Notes: a model not told the origin generated them from the sequence alone. A stretch of 64,000 nucleotides of DNA from Alteribacillus bidgolensis (GCF_002886255.1 NZ_KZ614149.1:2418001-2482000); one strand, 5' to 3'; numbered from the stretch's first letter, positions 1-8,219 are shown. Numbers and translations: made by a program.

Positions 1-1388
1 GGTAAACTTGTCATTTTGTCCGACTTGAAATCCAAGGTATGTAAAATTGCCGTTTTCATCGGTCTGACCGACTACTTTTCCATCTACGGTAATCGATTCA
101 TTGGCTGGATTACACCTGTGGTATCCTTTAGTATTCCCTCTTCTAATGTCCAATTAAATTCCGTCTCGTCTCCATTCGGATCCGTAATAAGTAGATTTCC
201 ATCTGCATTAGTGCCAGCGCTAGAATGAGTTATTCCTAAGGCACCGGTAAATAATGAACCTTCGAAAACCATCTCTTCTCCATCGGTATTAAAATTTCCG
301 GCTTCTGTGCGGTTGAAAGAAAGTTTACCGGAAAAGTCATCGTAAAAAGCACTAACTTCAATCGAAGAGCGGTTAATGTCCTGCATGAGCTTGTCCATCT
401 ATTGGCTGCTTTGAACAAAAAAACGATCTTTTATGGCTTCTCCCTGTTCGTCAAAGGTCGTCAAGCCGCCGCTCATATACTGCTGAGTGTACGTCACCTT
501 AACCGGTCCTTCTGTTTCTGCACCTAATCGAATTTTTCCAGTTTCCGTGTCGACATAAGCCTGATCCGCTGTCAATTCCGCACCGGAATCCGTTATAATA
601 TCGAGCGGATGGCCTCCATCTATAGTAATCGTCATTGCATTAGCGTCAATTGCTCCTTTTTTCAGTTGAAAGCTATCTTTCGCTTCCGAGGGCGTAAACG
701 TTTCAGAAGCGTCTTTTGTAAAATATTGAACAGAAATGTCTGAATCAGCGGCGAGCGCTTCGAAAAATACAAAGTCGATTTTGTCATTTTCTGTAGAAAA
801 ACTGACGTGTACTTTATTATCTTCTACAGGTGTGTCATCAGTTACTACGTCATACAGCTTGCCATTTACTTTGACCACCATATCTTCTGCAGCCGTATCC
901 AGCAGATTTTCTTTTTCAATAGAAAATGTCTGCTGCCGTTCATCTAACGTGATCGTTTCCTTCTCCACTATCCCTGCTTTCCAGTTATCTGCGCCTTCCC
1001 ACTCTTGTGATGCCAGACTTTTCGAAGAATCAAAGTCAGAAGAGCCAATGCGGCTGCTGCTCGTTTGTGAAGCGGCTTGAGCAAGCTGCTTCACTTCTTA
1101 AATTTGGCAGGAAGCATTTCCAGCTGTGGAAGACGTCTCTGCTGTAATTCGGCTTTCATCAGTGGAGGAAGCAGAACGCGCTCCCATATTCGCCCGACGC
1201 ATGACCGTGTCAAAAATATTATTTCGAAACTCGTCAAACAAACGGTTTATGCTGCGGTATTCTTCCATTTGCCACTCTAATGTAAGACGTTTCTGCACCA
1301 TTTTATCCACGGGAACGCGCTCAGCCCTCACCAAATCTTTCACCATTTGATCAATATCCATACCAGACGCCATACCCGAAATCCTCAT
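1..1388 (-). pseudogene. fliD: Flagellar cap protein FliD (hook-associated protein 2), disrupted and cut by the window edge
   Basis: FliD caps the filament tip and directs flagellin polymerisation outside the cell. The reading frame starts at 1388 with a typical FliD N-terminus (ISGMASGMD, then a conserved DLVRAERVP stretch). It is interrupted by an in-frame TAA at 1098-1100, right before the conserved KQLAQAAS segment, and by a TAG at 399-401, before MDKLMQDINRSS. All three pieces are in one frame. A third lesion is a frameshift at about 95-110: downstream, the conserved NESITVDGKVVGQTDENG text continues in another frame to base 1. The C-terminal part lies outside the window. A good SigD promoter still precedes it. 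The substitutions look like real inactivation, although sequence error cannot be excluded. A second, shortened fliD sits at 6870-7685. Confidence 0.88.
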
Positions 1389-1453
1389 CGAATGTACGCC
1401 TCTTCCCTCTATATTTAATTGTCATTTTTTAATCAAGAAACTTCTTGTAGTTT

Positions 1454-1480
1454 ATATCGGCTTATCAGCGGTTTTATTTA
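1454..1480 (-). promoter_or_regulatory. SigD promoter of the disrupted fliD
   Basis: On the minus strand, TAAA (1480-1477), a 15-base spacer, and GCCGATAT (1461-1454) match the SigD (sigma-28) consensus exactly. It lies about 65 bases upstream of the fliD start, so the promoter has survived although the gene has not. Confidence 0.85.
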
Positions 1481-1569
1481 GAAAATAGTTGGAAGATAGA
1501 CAAGAAAAGCGAAGTGCCCTTGTCAGCCTCGACAGGTAAATGTTCTCCAGGCAATAAAGGCGCTCTTAC

Positions 1570-1747
1570 TTCCACAGGATGTGGTGACTTCTGCGTTGCA
1601 CACAGGACGTGTGCGTTTTAGCAGAAGGTTCCTAAGGATGTTCGACTAAAAACGCCACGTCCTGTGACAACGTCGAACTGGCTTGCACAGGATGTGCTGA
1701 CTTTTGCGGTGCGAACACGATGTTCGCGATTTTAGCAAAAGTTCCTT
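1570..1747 (+). repeat. Intergenic repeat R1, two imperfect 60-base units
   Basis: Two related units lie at 1570-1634 and 1684-1747. Each starts with ACAGGATGTG, continues with a TGACTT(C/T)TGC segment and ends with an AGCA(A/G)AAG(G)TTCCT segment. A third unit lies in the opposite orientation at 49304-49370. No gene is seen in 1481-1904; the rest of the gap is AT-rich spacer plus repeat R2. Confidence 0.7.
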
Positions 1748-1824
1748 AAACCGCCACGGGCCTCCGAGAGGCTGGGCGCTGAAGCTGAACATGGAAAACG
1801 TCCAACTTTCTTTTCTAACTTCTA

Positions 1825-1875
1825 AGAAAAACTTGGCTTACCGCCAAGTCCAAATGGCGGGCTTATACTTTGATC
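1825..1875 (+). repeat. Intergenic repeat R2, copy 1
   Basis: Short element with a GGCTTACCGCC core able to form a hairpin and a CTTATACTTTGATC tail. Related copies occur at 23211-23270, 35612-35671 (opposite strand) and 49261-49440. Confidence 0.65.
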
Positions 1876-1889
1876 CGTAAACATTTCTA

Positions 1890-1934
1890 AAATAAAACAA
1901 AAAACTTCTCTCAAGTGAATTCACTCGAGAGAAG
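1890..1934 (-). terminator. Terminator of the alpha/beta hydrolase gene
   Basis: A long perfect-looking stem (CTTCTCTC...GAGAGAAG, 1905-1934) is followed on the minus strand by a T-rich run at 1890-1904, just past the hydrolase stop codon at 1954. Confidence 0.85.
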
Positions 1935-1953
1935 CGAAGAGAAGGTATATATT

Positions 1954-2802
1954 TTATTTTAAAAGGTTTTGAAAATGGGAGGTCGTTTCTTTCACGGCTT
2001 CGTCAAGCTGCGGTGTCGTTTCGGTTAAAGGATGTCCAGCGTTAAACGTGTGATTGGCACCCTGAATAAGAGCTAGAGAATGCCTGGAAGACGTTTTCTC
2101 CATTTTGTCCGCTCCTTTAACGAGCCACTCGCCATCAGCGTCCCCTTGTACGATACGAACGGGAGCTTTTAACGCTTCTAAATGGGTCAATAAGTGAAAA
2201 CGATCTTTATTCGTTTCCATATCATCTAAAATATCTGCCTTTAACGGCATGTTTTGATTGGTGCGCTGGTTTGCAATATAACCGACGCCGTTTTCGCGTA
2301 TATCTTTTTTGAGATCGTCCCCAAAAAAGTCAACATCTGAGACACCATTCCACGTTACCACGGCTTTTGCTTCTTCAGGATGCTCGGCTGCAAACAGAAT
2401 CGCATTAGCCCCGCCGCGGCTGTGGCCAAGCACTCCGATTTGGTTAAGGTCAAACTGTTTTGAAAAAGGCAGCTTTTCCTCTTTCATGTGCTCAAACAAA
2501 ACAGCCAAATCTGCTTGTTCTCGCGAATATGTATTCACCGCGAATTTATCAAGCTCATCAAAATCTTTCTCGTTCACTCCGCTATGCGAGAAATTAAAAC
2601 GAACCGCATAAAAACCAGCGTTCGCTAATTCATCCGCGAGATAAGGAAAGAAATTCCAGTCTTTAAATCCTTTAAAACCGTGGCAGATAATGACCACAGG
2701 CTTTTTCGAACGTTCCTTCGGTGCATGAACGTTTCCTCGAAGATGTAAATCATTTTCCATGGAAATAGTGAATGGTTGATTTTCTATGGTACCAGAAGAC
2801 AT
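1954..2802 (-). CDS. Alpha/beta hydrolase, dienelactone-hydrolase-like
   Basis: The 282-residue protein has the alpha/beta-hydrolase layout: an oxyanion-hole strand with ICHGFKG at about residue 40, the nucleophile elbow GHSRGG at about 127-132 (Ser nucleophile), an acidic residue in the VQGDADGEW turn, and the catalytic His in GANHTF near residue 252. No signal peptide is visible, so it is probably a cytoplasmic serine esterase or acyl hydrolase of unknown substrate. The start is supported by AGGAGGGG eight bases upstream. It is a single-gene unit with its own terminator. Family assignment is firm, substrate is not. Confidence 0.88.
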   Translation of the reverse strand: MSSGTIENQPFTISMENDLHLRGNVHAPKERSKKPVVIICHGFKGFKDWNFFPYLADELANAGFYAVRFNFSHSGVNEKDFDELDKFAVNTYSREQADLAVLFEHMKEEKLPFSKQFDLNQIGVLGHSRGGANAILFAAEHPEEAKAVVTWNGVSDVDFFGDDLKKDIRENGVGYIANQRTNQNMPLKADILDDMETNKDRFHLLTHLEALKAPVRIVQGDADGEWLVKGADKMEKTSSRHSLALIQGANHTFNAGHPLTETTPQLDEAVKETTSHFQNLLK

Positions 2803-2904
2803 ACTTATCCCCTCCTAGTCTGCATGTTATCATAAATTTTCTGAATAATGAAATCAGAAGCAGATAAGTGTTTTTTTGAAAAACCATTTTGTGCTTACTT
2901 CATA

Positions 2905-2933
2905 AAAAACCAGGGGTATCCCCCTGGTTTTTT
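2905..2933. terminator. Bidirectional terminator
   Basis: CCAGGGG-TAT-CCCCCTGG stem flanked by A6 and T6. It can stop transcription from the small gene at 2949-3137 on the minus strand and anything arriving on the plus strand. Confidence 0.85.
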
Positions 2934-2948
2934 AGGCGTGATATTTTT

Positions 2949-3137
2949 TTATTGGTCTTGCCGATAAGATATTTTTAGGGAACGAAAACCGTGTTGGGCG
3001 TGGCACCATACCAACACTTCTTTTTTATTCATTCGATGTACTGTCACCGTGCGCTGGCTGAGCCTGCCGTCTTTTGCTTCATATATTGATTCGATTGGTC
3101 TCCCACTTTCTAATGCTCTTTTTAACACACCTTCCAT
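2949..3137 (-). CDS. Small WYL-like domain protein (62 aa)
   Basis: The start is placed at 3137 because GGAGGG lies six bases upstream; a longer reading to 3212 would run into the terminator stem of the neighbouring ABC-F gene. The protein begins MEGVLKRALESGRPIE and shows the strand pattern of a minimal WYL fold: IESIYEAKDG, RTVTVHRM, VLVWCHAQHGFRSLKIS. Such stand-alone small proteins are conserved hypotheticals in Bacillaceae. In larger regulators the fold senses ligands or nucleic acid; no function is claimed here. Confidence 0.6.
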   Translation of the reverse strand: MEGVLKRALESGRPIESIYEAKDGRLSQRTVTVHRMNKKEVLVWCHAQHGFRSLKISYRQDQ

Positions 3138-3195
3138 GGGATCCCTCCATTCTTTACACGAACGTTTGTTCTTTATCAAATGAAGTTGAATTTGA

Positions 3196-3235
3196 TAAAA
3201 AACAGGGCACACTCTTATTTAAGAAGCGCACCCTG
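3196..3235 (-). terminator. Terminator of the ABC-F gene
   Basis: Minus-strand stem CAGGGTGCGCTTCTT/AAGAGTGTGCCCTG (3203-3235) followed by TTTTTT at 3202-3196. It lies 25 bases past the ABC-F stop codon. Confidence 0.85.
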
Positions 3236-3259
3236 CTGCAGCCATATTCACTTTTTGTT

Positions 3260-4858
3260 CTAATCTGTCTTTTGGCGCTGTTTTATATCTTTTTTGCGGC
3301 GTAACAGCTGTTGAAATTCTTGTTCTAATACTTCCGAAGGCGTGATACTTAATCGGCTTAATACATCAGCAATCTTCATTTCTACCTTAAGTAATTCATC
3401 TTCCAGCGGGTCTTGGTCTTTTATTAGCTCATCATTTAGATAAGCTCGATAAGAACCATCAAATGAAACGATACGATTGCTATTAATGGCAAAAATCCTT
3501 GTAGCTGTATTTTCTAGAAAGCGCCTGTCATGCGATACAAACAAAACCGTTCCGGAATAATCGTTAAGAAGAGACTCCAATGCTTCTATTGCCTCGATAT
3601 CCAAATAATTAGTTGGTTCATCCAGAATAAGTACATTTGCATTGCTGACAAATAACGCAGCAAACGCTGCTTTTACCCGCTCGCCGCCGCTAAGGACACG
3701 AACAGGTTTAAACACATCGTCCCGAAAAAAACCTAGGCGGGCAAGTACTGTTCGTATCATCGTTTGATCTTGAACAGAATGACGGCGTACGTTTTCTAAA
3801 ATGGAATCGTCTCCTTCTAATACATCAAGCATTTGACTGAAATAGCCAAAAGAGACGGACGGAGAAATATGAATTCCATCCGCTTCCTCCAAAATAATGC
3901 GTAAAAACGTGGTCTTTCCGCTGCCATTTGGACCAATGAGAGCTACTTTATCGCCAGCGGTAACAGTGAAGTCTGCCCCTTCCCATAACAATTGATTCCC
4001 TGCAGTTCCGGATACCTTCTCCCCGCGTATAATAGTGCGATTCTTAAGTGACTCTTCTTGTGCTACTTGCATTTTGATGGACGGAAGTTCTTTTATTTTT
4101 TCGACCTTATCCAGCTGTTTGATCCGGGTTTGAATGGATTTGACACCCTGGTTTAACTTCTTCTGTTTTTTCGCAAAATACGGTTTAGCCCCGGTGATTT
4201 TCGCCTCAGAACTTGAAGTGTTCATCGGCTTCTTTACCGCTCGCTGTGCCTTCTGTTCTTTCTGCTGCATTGCTTCCTCAAGCTGTTTTTTCTTGTGAAT
4301 ATATTTCTCGTATTCTTTTTCACGATGTTTACGGGCAGCTTGTTTTCGCTGCTCATAATCTGTGTAATTCCCTGAATATACACGAACCTGCCCGTTGTCT
4401 ATTTCCCATATTTGATTACAAAGAGCATCCAAAAAAGCACGATCATGAGATACCACTACCATAGCTTCCTGGTGCCGCTGTAATCGATGCTCCAATTTTT
4501 CCATGTTCTCCATATCCAGATGAGTAGTGGGTTCATCAGCAAGCAGTACCTCAGGCTCTTGTAACAGGGTTTCTCGGTTTATAATTTGGGAAATCTCCCC
4601 TCCGCTTTTCTGCCCTATTTGAGGTTTCAGCTGCGGAAGAAGTGCCACAGAAACGTGCTTTGAAACGGTGCCCGAAGCCGCTTCTTTTTCTCCAGCAATT
4701 ATCTCAAGCAGCGATGTTTTCCCCGAACCGTTACGGCCCACTAGTCCAATGCAGTCTCCTTGGTGAATGCTTATATTACTTATTTCAAATAACGTTCGAT
4801 CTTTCACATCAATCCGGATGTCTTGCAAGTCGATCAATACCAATTCAATCATCCCCAT
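3260..4858 (-). CDS. ABC-F ribosomal protection protein (Vga/VmlR-like)
   Basis: The 532-residue protein carries two ABC cassettes and no membrane segments. Cassette 1 has Walker A GRNGSGKT at 41-48 and a Walker B ending LLADEPTTHLD. Cassette 2 has GPNGSGKT at about 320, the signature LSGGERVKAA and LILDEPTNYLD. A long Lys/Arg/Gln-rich coiled interdomain linker (about 185-290) and a charged C-terminal tail follow the VmlR/Vga pattern. Members bind the ribosomal E site and displace lincosamides, streptogramin A or pleuromutilins. The gene stands alone, with an attenuator and a leader peptide upstream, which fits antibiotic-induced expression. The ATG at 4858 and the in-frame ATG two codons later both have weak ribosome-binding sites. 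The antibiotic spectrum cannot be read from sequence. Confidence 0.87.
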   Translation of the reverse strand: MGMIELVLIDLQDIRIDVKDRTLFEISNISIHQGDCIGLVGRNGSGKTSLLEIIAGEKEAASGTVSKHVSVALLPQLKPQIGQKSGGEISQIINRETLLQEPEVLLADEPTTHLDMENMEKLEHRLQRHQEAMVVVSHDRAFLDALCNQIWEIDNGQVRVYSGNYTDYEQRKQAARKHREKEYEKYIHKKKQLEEAMQQKEQKAQRAVKKPMNTSSSEAKITGAKPYFAKKQKKLNQGVKSIQTRIKQLDKVEKIKELPSIKMQVAQEESLKNRTIIRGEKVSGTAGNQLLWEGADFTVTAGDKVALIGPNGSGKTTFLRIILEEADGIHISPSVSFGYFSQMLDVLEGDDSILENVRRHSVQDQTMIRTVLARLGFFRDDVFKPVRVLSGGERVKAAFAALFVSNANVLILDEPTNYLDIEAIEALESLLNDYSGTVLFVSHDRRFLENTATRIFAINSNRIVSFDGSYRAYLNDELIKDQDPLEDELLKVEMKIADVLSRLSITPSEVLEQEFQQLLRRKKDIKQRQKTD

Positions 4859-4911
4859 TTCTTTTTAAGGATGGAGACTATTTGATTGTCCTTTAGCAAA
4901 GTTAAACTTTC

Positions 4912-5018
4912 CCAAAAAATAAAAATAGCCTCCTATTCATAGACATACGTTCAGAATAGGAGGCACACCTATACAATAGGGGTGAATGTGCTTGTTACAC
5001 CAATCCTATTCCGAACGT
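4912..5018 (-). promoter_or_regulatory. Transcription attenuator in the ABC-F leader
   Basis: On the minus strand the arm ACGTTCGGAATAGGA (5018-5004) can pair with TCCTATTCTGAACGT (4961-4947) over 15 positions with one G-T wobble. The second arm is also half of an intrinsic terminator: GCCTCCTATTC (4964-4954) with GAATAGGAGGC (4938-4928), followed by a T-rich run at 4927-4912. A further hairpin (CACCCCTAT/ATAGGTGTG, 4984-4964) lies between. The two structures are mutually exclusive, as in known ARE ABC-F and erm-type leaders. The 5' arm lies within the final codons of the leader peptide. Confidence 0.85.
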
Positions 5019-5066
5019 TGATGAATGCCATGCATAAGAAACCATTAAATAGAAGGTTTTTGTCAT
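4995..5066 (-). CDS. 23-aa leader peptide of the ABC-F attenuator
   Basis: An ATG at 5066 opens a 23-codon frame (starting MTKTFYLMVSYAW) ending at TAA 4997-4995. Its last codons contain the 5' antiterminator arm. Full translation would mask that arm and allow the terminator to form; a ribosome stalled early by an antibiotic would leave it free and permit readthrough. No strong ribosome-binding site is visible, and a five-codon frame (MNDS) overlaps its start by ATGA, so translational coupling is possible. The peptide is inferred from position and structure, not homology. Confidence 0.6.
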   Translation of the reverse strand: MTKTFYLMVSYAWHSSTFGIGLV

Positions 5067-5084
5067 GAGTCATTCATTTGTTCT

Positions 5085-5608
5085 AAAAAAATAGGATTAG
5101 TACTTCATGAGCCTACAATTCACCCTCTTTCATTTTGCTGTATATGGAAGTGCTGGCTGACAAGTCATTAAAATTGACCCCATTCCATATTTTCCAAACC
5201 GTTAACCTGTACCTTATTATATGAGATCATTAACGATTTTTTGTTTAACTGCGTACATAAGTAAAAATGAACTGTTTCTCCCGTAAAAAAAGATATGATC
5301 CCTAATATTAAAAAATATAAACTATACAACTAATTATTCATTATTACTCCAGCTCTCCTTACGATTCGTTTAGCATACAAACTCCAATCACAATACCAAT
5401 TATTTAAAATCCCCCTAACTTTTACAATTAATTATTACTAGAGACGAATCAAAGCATATTTGAGAGTTGTCTCTTTTTGACATGAAAATAATATCTAACA
5501 TGTCAACAGAAAAACACTCGACGATTCCCCTTCTAAATGAATCGGCTGAAGATCATGAACCGTAATGAAGCACATAAAATGTAATGAAACCAGCGGGAGG
5601 TGCTTGCA
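5085..5608. other. AT-rich intergenic region without a recognised gene
   Basis: About 520 bases between the ABC-F leader and the transpeptidase gene. It presumably holds both divergent promoters. No confident -35/-10 pair, RNA or coding frame was found. Confidence 0.5.
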
Positions 5609-6103
5609 TTGATTCATACGGTTAAACCCGGTGAAACACTGACTCAGATATCAAGGGATTACCGCACGCCATTAACTGCAATCATTAGTGCGAACCCAAT
5701 GATTAATCCAAATGTCATATATCCTGGTCAATCTATTATGATCCCAGGGTTTCCCGACCCCCACACCCTTCCATATCAGATTGAAGTATCCATCAATAAT
5801 CGCTGGCTGCGGTTACTAAGAGATGGTGTCCTGCAAAAACAGTATCCCATCGCGGTGGGAAGAATACTGTTTGAAACACCTATAGGGAATTTTATCGTCA
5901 TTAACAAAGCCCCTGATCCTGGAGGACCTTTTGGTACAATGTGGATGAGTTTATCAAAACAGCATTACGGAATCCACGGAACAAATGACCCAAGTTCCAT
6001 TGGTCAAGCGGTATCAAGAGGATGTATTCGAATGTATAATCAAGACGTGGAGGAACTAGCAAGTATTATACCAATAGGAACACCGGTTTCTATACATCCA
6101 TAA
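5609..6103 (+). CDS. LysM and L,D-transpeptidase (YkuD-type) protein
   Basis: The protein (about 164 residues) starts with a LysM peptidoglycan-binding domain (HTVKPGETLTQIS... to PGQSIMIPG, residues about 1-48). An L,D-transpeptidase catalytic domain follows, with IHGTND (about 122) and the nucleophile motif SRGCIRM near residue 140. Such enzymes make 3-3 crosslinks in peptidoglycan or modify spore wall. There is no signal peptide, as in B. subtilis YkuD. I choose TTG at 5609 because GGGAGGTG lies six bases upstream; a GTG at 5600 would overlap that site. Catalytic Cys and His are present. Confidence 0.9.
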   Translation: MIHTVKPGETLTQISRDYRTPLTAIISANPMINPNVIYPGQSIMIPGFPDPHTLPYQIEVSINNRWLRLLRDGVLQKQYPIAVGRILFETPIGNFIVINKAPDPGGPFGTMWMSLSKQHYGIHGTNDPSSIGQAVSRGCIRMYNQDVEELASIIPIGTPVSIHP

Positions 6104-6168
6104 TATTAATAGCTGCATGTGTCGAACAGTTACATGTTAGACTGTCGGGTTTAGAAGTGTATGGAATA

Positions 6169-6294
6169 CTAACGCTGCTTTTGTTTGCCTTTGTAAATAA
6201 GGATCAACGCTAAAACAACGATGAATCCAACAAGACAAACGAAAATAAGAATTGTTAAATATCCATCATAGATCCCCTTTTTTGTTTTCGCCAC
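6169..6294 (-). CDS. Possible small single-span membrane protein (41 aa)
   Basis: A GTG-started frame encodes a short basic N-terminus, one strongly hydrophobic stretch (about residues 12-31: LTILIFVCLVGFIVVLALIL) and a Lys/Arg-rich tail (YKGKQKQR). The composition is that of a real membrane peptide, not of random sequence, but the ribosome-binding site is weak (GAAGA close to the start). No family is recognised. Confidence 0.35.
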   Translation of the reverse strand: MAKTKKGIYDGYLTILIFVCLVGFIVVLALILIYKGKQKQR

Positions 6295-6489
6295 TCTTCA
6301 AAACTATAAGTTTAAAAATATTATAATAAATAATATAGAACATCTTACTCCAAACTTAATCTTTCTCTCAAAGCCAAATAGAAGTTGACACGTAATAAAT
6401 AACCAGGAAGTATAAACTTCATCTTCCGTCTAGTATTTAAATTTCACCTCTTATAAAAGGAGAGAAGCTGTGCAAGCAGATCAAATAAA

Positions 6490-6545
6490 AACGATCCAAA
6501 ACATCAGGAAAGTGCTGCATTCGTTTAGGATCGCGTTCTTTTTTG
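6490..6545 (+). terminator. Terminator-like hairpin
   Basis: CGATCCAAAAC and GTTTAGGATCG form a stem with a long loop, followed by CTTTTTTGG on the plus strand. It is nearly 400 bases past the transpeptidase gene, so what it terminates is unclear. Apart from this hairpin and the small frame at 6169, nothing is recognised in 6104-6869. Confidence 0.4.
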
Positions 6546-6869
6546 GCAGGTTAAAAAAATGAAAACAAGGAATAAAGACAAAACAGGAAAAAACATAATC
6601 CAAACCAAACAACATCACCCACATATACAATACCAGCGCTCTCATAAAGGTTACGTAATAGTTTTTCAGCTAAGAAAATCAGTATTTCCACAAAAGTGAT
6701 AGCATACATTTTCCAAGTAACCATTTTATTTACGTCCTTATAGGGCTCGTTTTATGACTGAAGAGGATACTATATCCAAAACATATCCGAATAAAAGAAA
6801 AATACAAGGTTTGGTAATAAAAAATATAAGAGAAAGTATTACGCCCTGCTCTTTATACATGTTCCCTTC

Positions 6870-7685
6870 TTACATCATGCCGCCCATACCTGCCATTTGC
6901 TGCTGCATTTGCCGAGCCTGCGCGTTGGCTTCTGCCATCGCTTGCTCCATTCGGGTAAATTGATCCCAGTAACGCTCTTCGGTTTTCTGCATCCGGCGTT
7001 CGAAGTTACTCATCCGATCATCAAGATTATTCATTTCACGCCCGATTGTAAATTGATCAGGAGAAGGCATAGCGGGACCACCAGCTCGTTCAGATATACT
7101 ATCCATCGTATGATCAAGAGATTCCCGAACGCGTCGTGCCACCCCTTTTTCTTCATAGGACTCTCCATCTGCTGAAAATAACTGATACACCGCTTCAGAA
7201 TCTTCCTGAATCGCTTGTTCTAATTCGGTTTCATCTACTTCCAGCTTTCCCCGGTCCATATAATTACTGGATGTCGTAATACCGATTTCGGTTAATTGCG
7301 AAAATGCTGCTCCCTCGCCAGTATCTACCTCATCGTACATATTCCGGCGCATCGTATCCAGCCCATTTGTCAATAGGTCATCACGGCGAAGATAGCCGCT
7401 TTGTGACCTCTCTTCCCATTGTTCTATTTCGGTTAAATTTTCATTAGAACTTATTGCCTGTTTCGCAGTTGTATTAGAACGGCGGATAATCCCATCAAAA
7501 ATAGAATCACTAAAAGACTGATACTCCCGATTCATTTCACGGTATCCTTCCATTTCGTACTGCAATCTCAATGCATCTTGTTCCATTTTTACAAGCGGCT
7601 GCCGTTCTACCTGCATTAAATCCCGCACCTGCTGATTAATATCCATCCCAGAAGCAAACCCTGTTATTCTATTATCTATTTGCAT
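6870..7685 (-). CDS. Internally deleted FliD (mini-FliD)
   Basis: The 271-residue protein has a normal FliD N-terminal coiled region (residues about 8-84, GFASGMDINQQVRDLMQ...SSNEN). This is joined directly to the FliD C-terminal domain, which starts LTEIEQWEERSQSGYLRRDD and runs through FSQLTEIGITTSS and ARRVRESLDHTMDSISERAGG. The exposed D2/D3 portion, which normally adds 200 or more residues, is missing, and the frame is kept across the junction near residue 85. The tail is rich in Gln and Met. RBS AGGAGGT and a SigD promoter precede it. It may be a minimal cap built only of the coiled-coil core, or an early pseudogene still in frame. Confidence 0.82.
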   Translation of the reverse strand: MQIDNRITGFASGMDINQQVRDLMQVERQPLVKMEQDALRLQYEMEGYREMNREYQSFSDSIFDGIIRRSNTTAKQAISSNENLTEIEQWEERSQSGYLRRDDLLTNGLDTMRRNMYDEVDTGEGAAFSQLTEIGITTSSNYMDRGKLEVDETELEQAIQEDSEAVYQLFSADGESYEEKGVARRVRESLDHTMDSISERAGGPAMPSPDQFTIGREMNNLDDRMSNFERRMQKTEERYWDQFTRMEQAMAEANAQARQMQQQMAGMGGMM

Positions 7686-7705
7686 GTCCGTACCTCCTGT
7701 AATAG

Positions 7706-7734
7706 AAAAAAGAGAGCCACCACTGTCTCTCTTT
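7706..7734 (-). terminator. Hairpin with T-run inside the mini-fliD leader
   Basis: AAAGAGAG/CTCTCTTT stem followed on the minus strand by TTTTTT, located between the SigD promoter and the ribosome-binding site of the shortened fliD. It could attenuate transcription of that gene. Confidence 0.45.
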
Positions 7735-7751
7735 CTAGTTATCTATTTTTT

Positions 7752-7777
7752 ATATCGGAAGCTTTCTACTACATTTA
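7752..7777 (-). promoter_or_regulatory. SigD promoter of the shortened fliD
   Basis: TAAA (7777-7774), 14-base spacer, TCCGATAT (7759-7752) on the minus strand, about 70 bases upstream of the start codon. Confidence 0.75.
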
Positions 7778-7783
7778 AAGTAA

Positions 7784-7813
7784 AAAAGAAAAAACAGCTC
7801 CTAAAAGGAACTG
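7784..7813 (-). terminator. Terminator of flaG
   Basis: Minus-strand stem CAGTTCC/GGAGCTG (7813-7795) followed by a T-rich run to 7784, just past the flaG stop at 7825. Confidence 0.7.
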
Positions 7814-7824
7814 CTTGAGGACAC

Positions 7825-8184
7825 TTATACTTTTTCATCGACTAAAATACCTACCTGCTCTAGCATTGACGCGACCATATCTAAAAACTTTTCAGGCGGA
7901 ATCTCTCTGACCACTTCTTCGGTTTCACGTTCGAGCACCTGAACATAAATACGGTCCAAATCTTCATGCACATTAAATTTCAAATCCGTGTAGCTTGCTT
8001 CGAGCATTTTATTCATGCCGTCTGCCTGTTCCTGAAGTTCTTTTGGATCAAGCATGGCGGGCCGGTGATCTTTGGCGGCATGCTTAATTTCCTCTGTCAT
8101 CGAACGCTCTAATGGCTTACCTTCGTTGACAGAACGAACAGTTTGGATACTGTCCCCATTAGAACCTGATATGGAAAAACCCAT
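7825..8184 (-). CDS. flaG: FlaG family flagellar protein
   Basis: 119 residues. The N-terminal third is unstructured and polar. The C-terminal part has the FlaG signature: a LKFNVHEDLDRIYVQVLE strand pair, then EVVREIPPEKFLDMVASMLE. FlaG proteins are linked with filament length and usually sit beside fliD, as here. The ATG at 8184 has GGAGGATAGG upstream. A perfect SigD promoter precedes it, so it is transcribed as its own unit with a terminator behind. Confidence 0.92.
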   Translation of the reverse strand: MGFSISGSNGDSIQTVRSVNEGKPLERSMTEEIKHAAKDHRPAMLDPKELQEQADGMNKMLEASYTDLKFNVHEDLDRIYVQVLERETEEVVREIPPEKFLDMVASMLEQVGILVDEKV

Positions 8185-8219
8185 TTATCCTATCCTCCAT
8201 TCCCTATAGGTTTTTACTT

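Noticed and set aside
399..1100. Programmed recoding (selenocysteine or pyrrolysine) at the TAA/TAG codons of fliD
   Set aside because: Two different stop codons plus a separate frameshift, no SECIS-like element or recoding machinery known in this group; mutation is simpler.
5160..5608. Riboswitch in front of the LysM/transpeptidase gene
   Set aside because: No conserved riboswitch core or terminator/antiterminator pair could be recognised in this AT-rich stretch.
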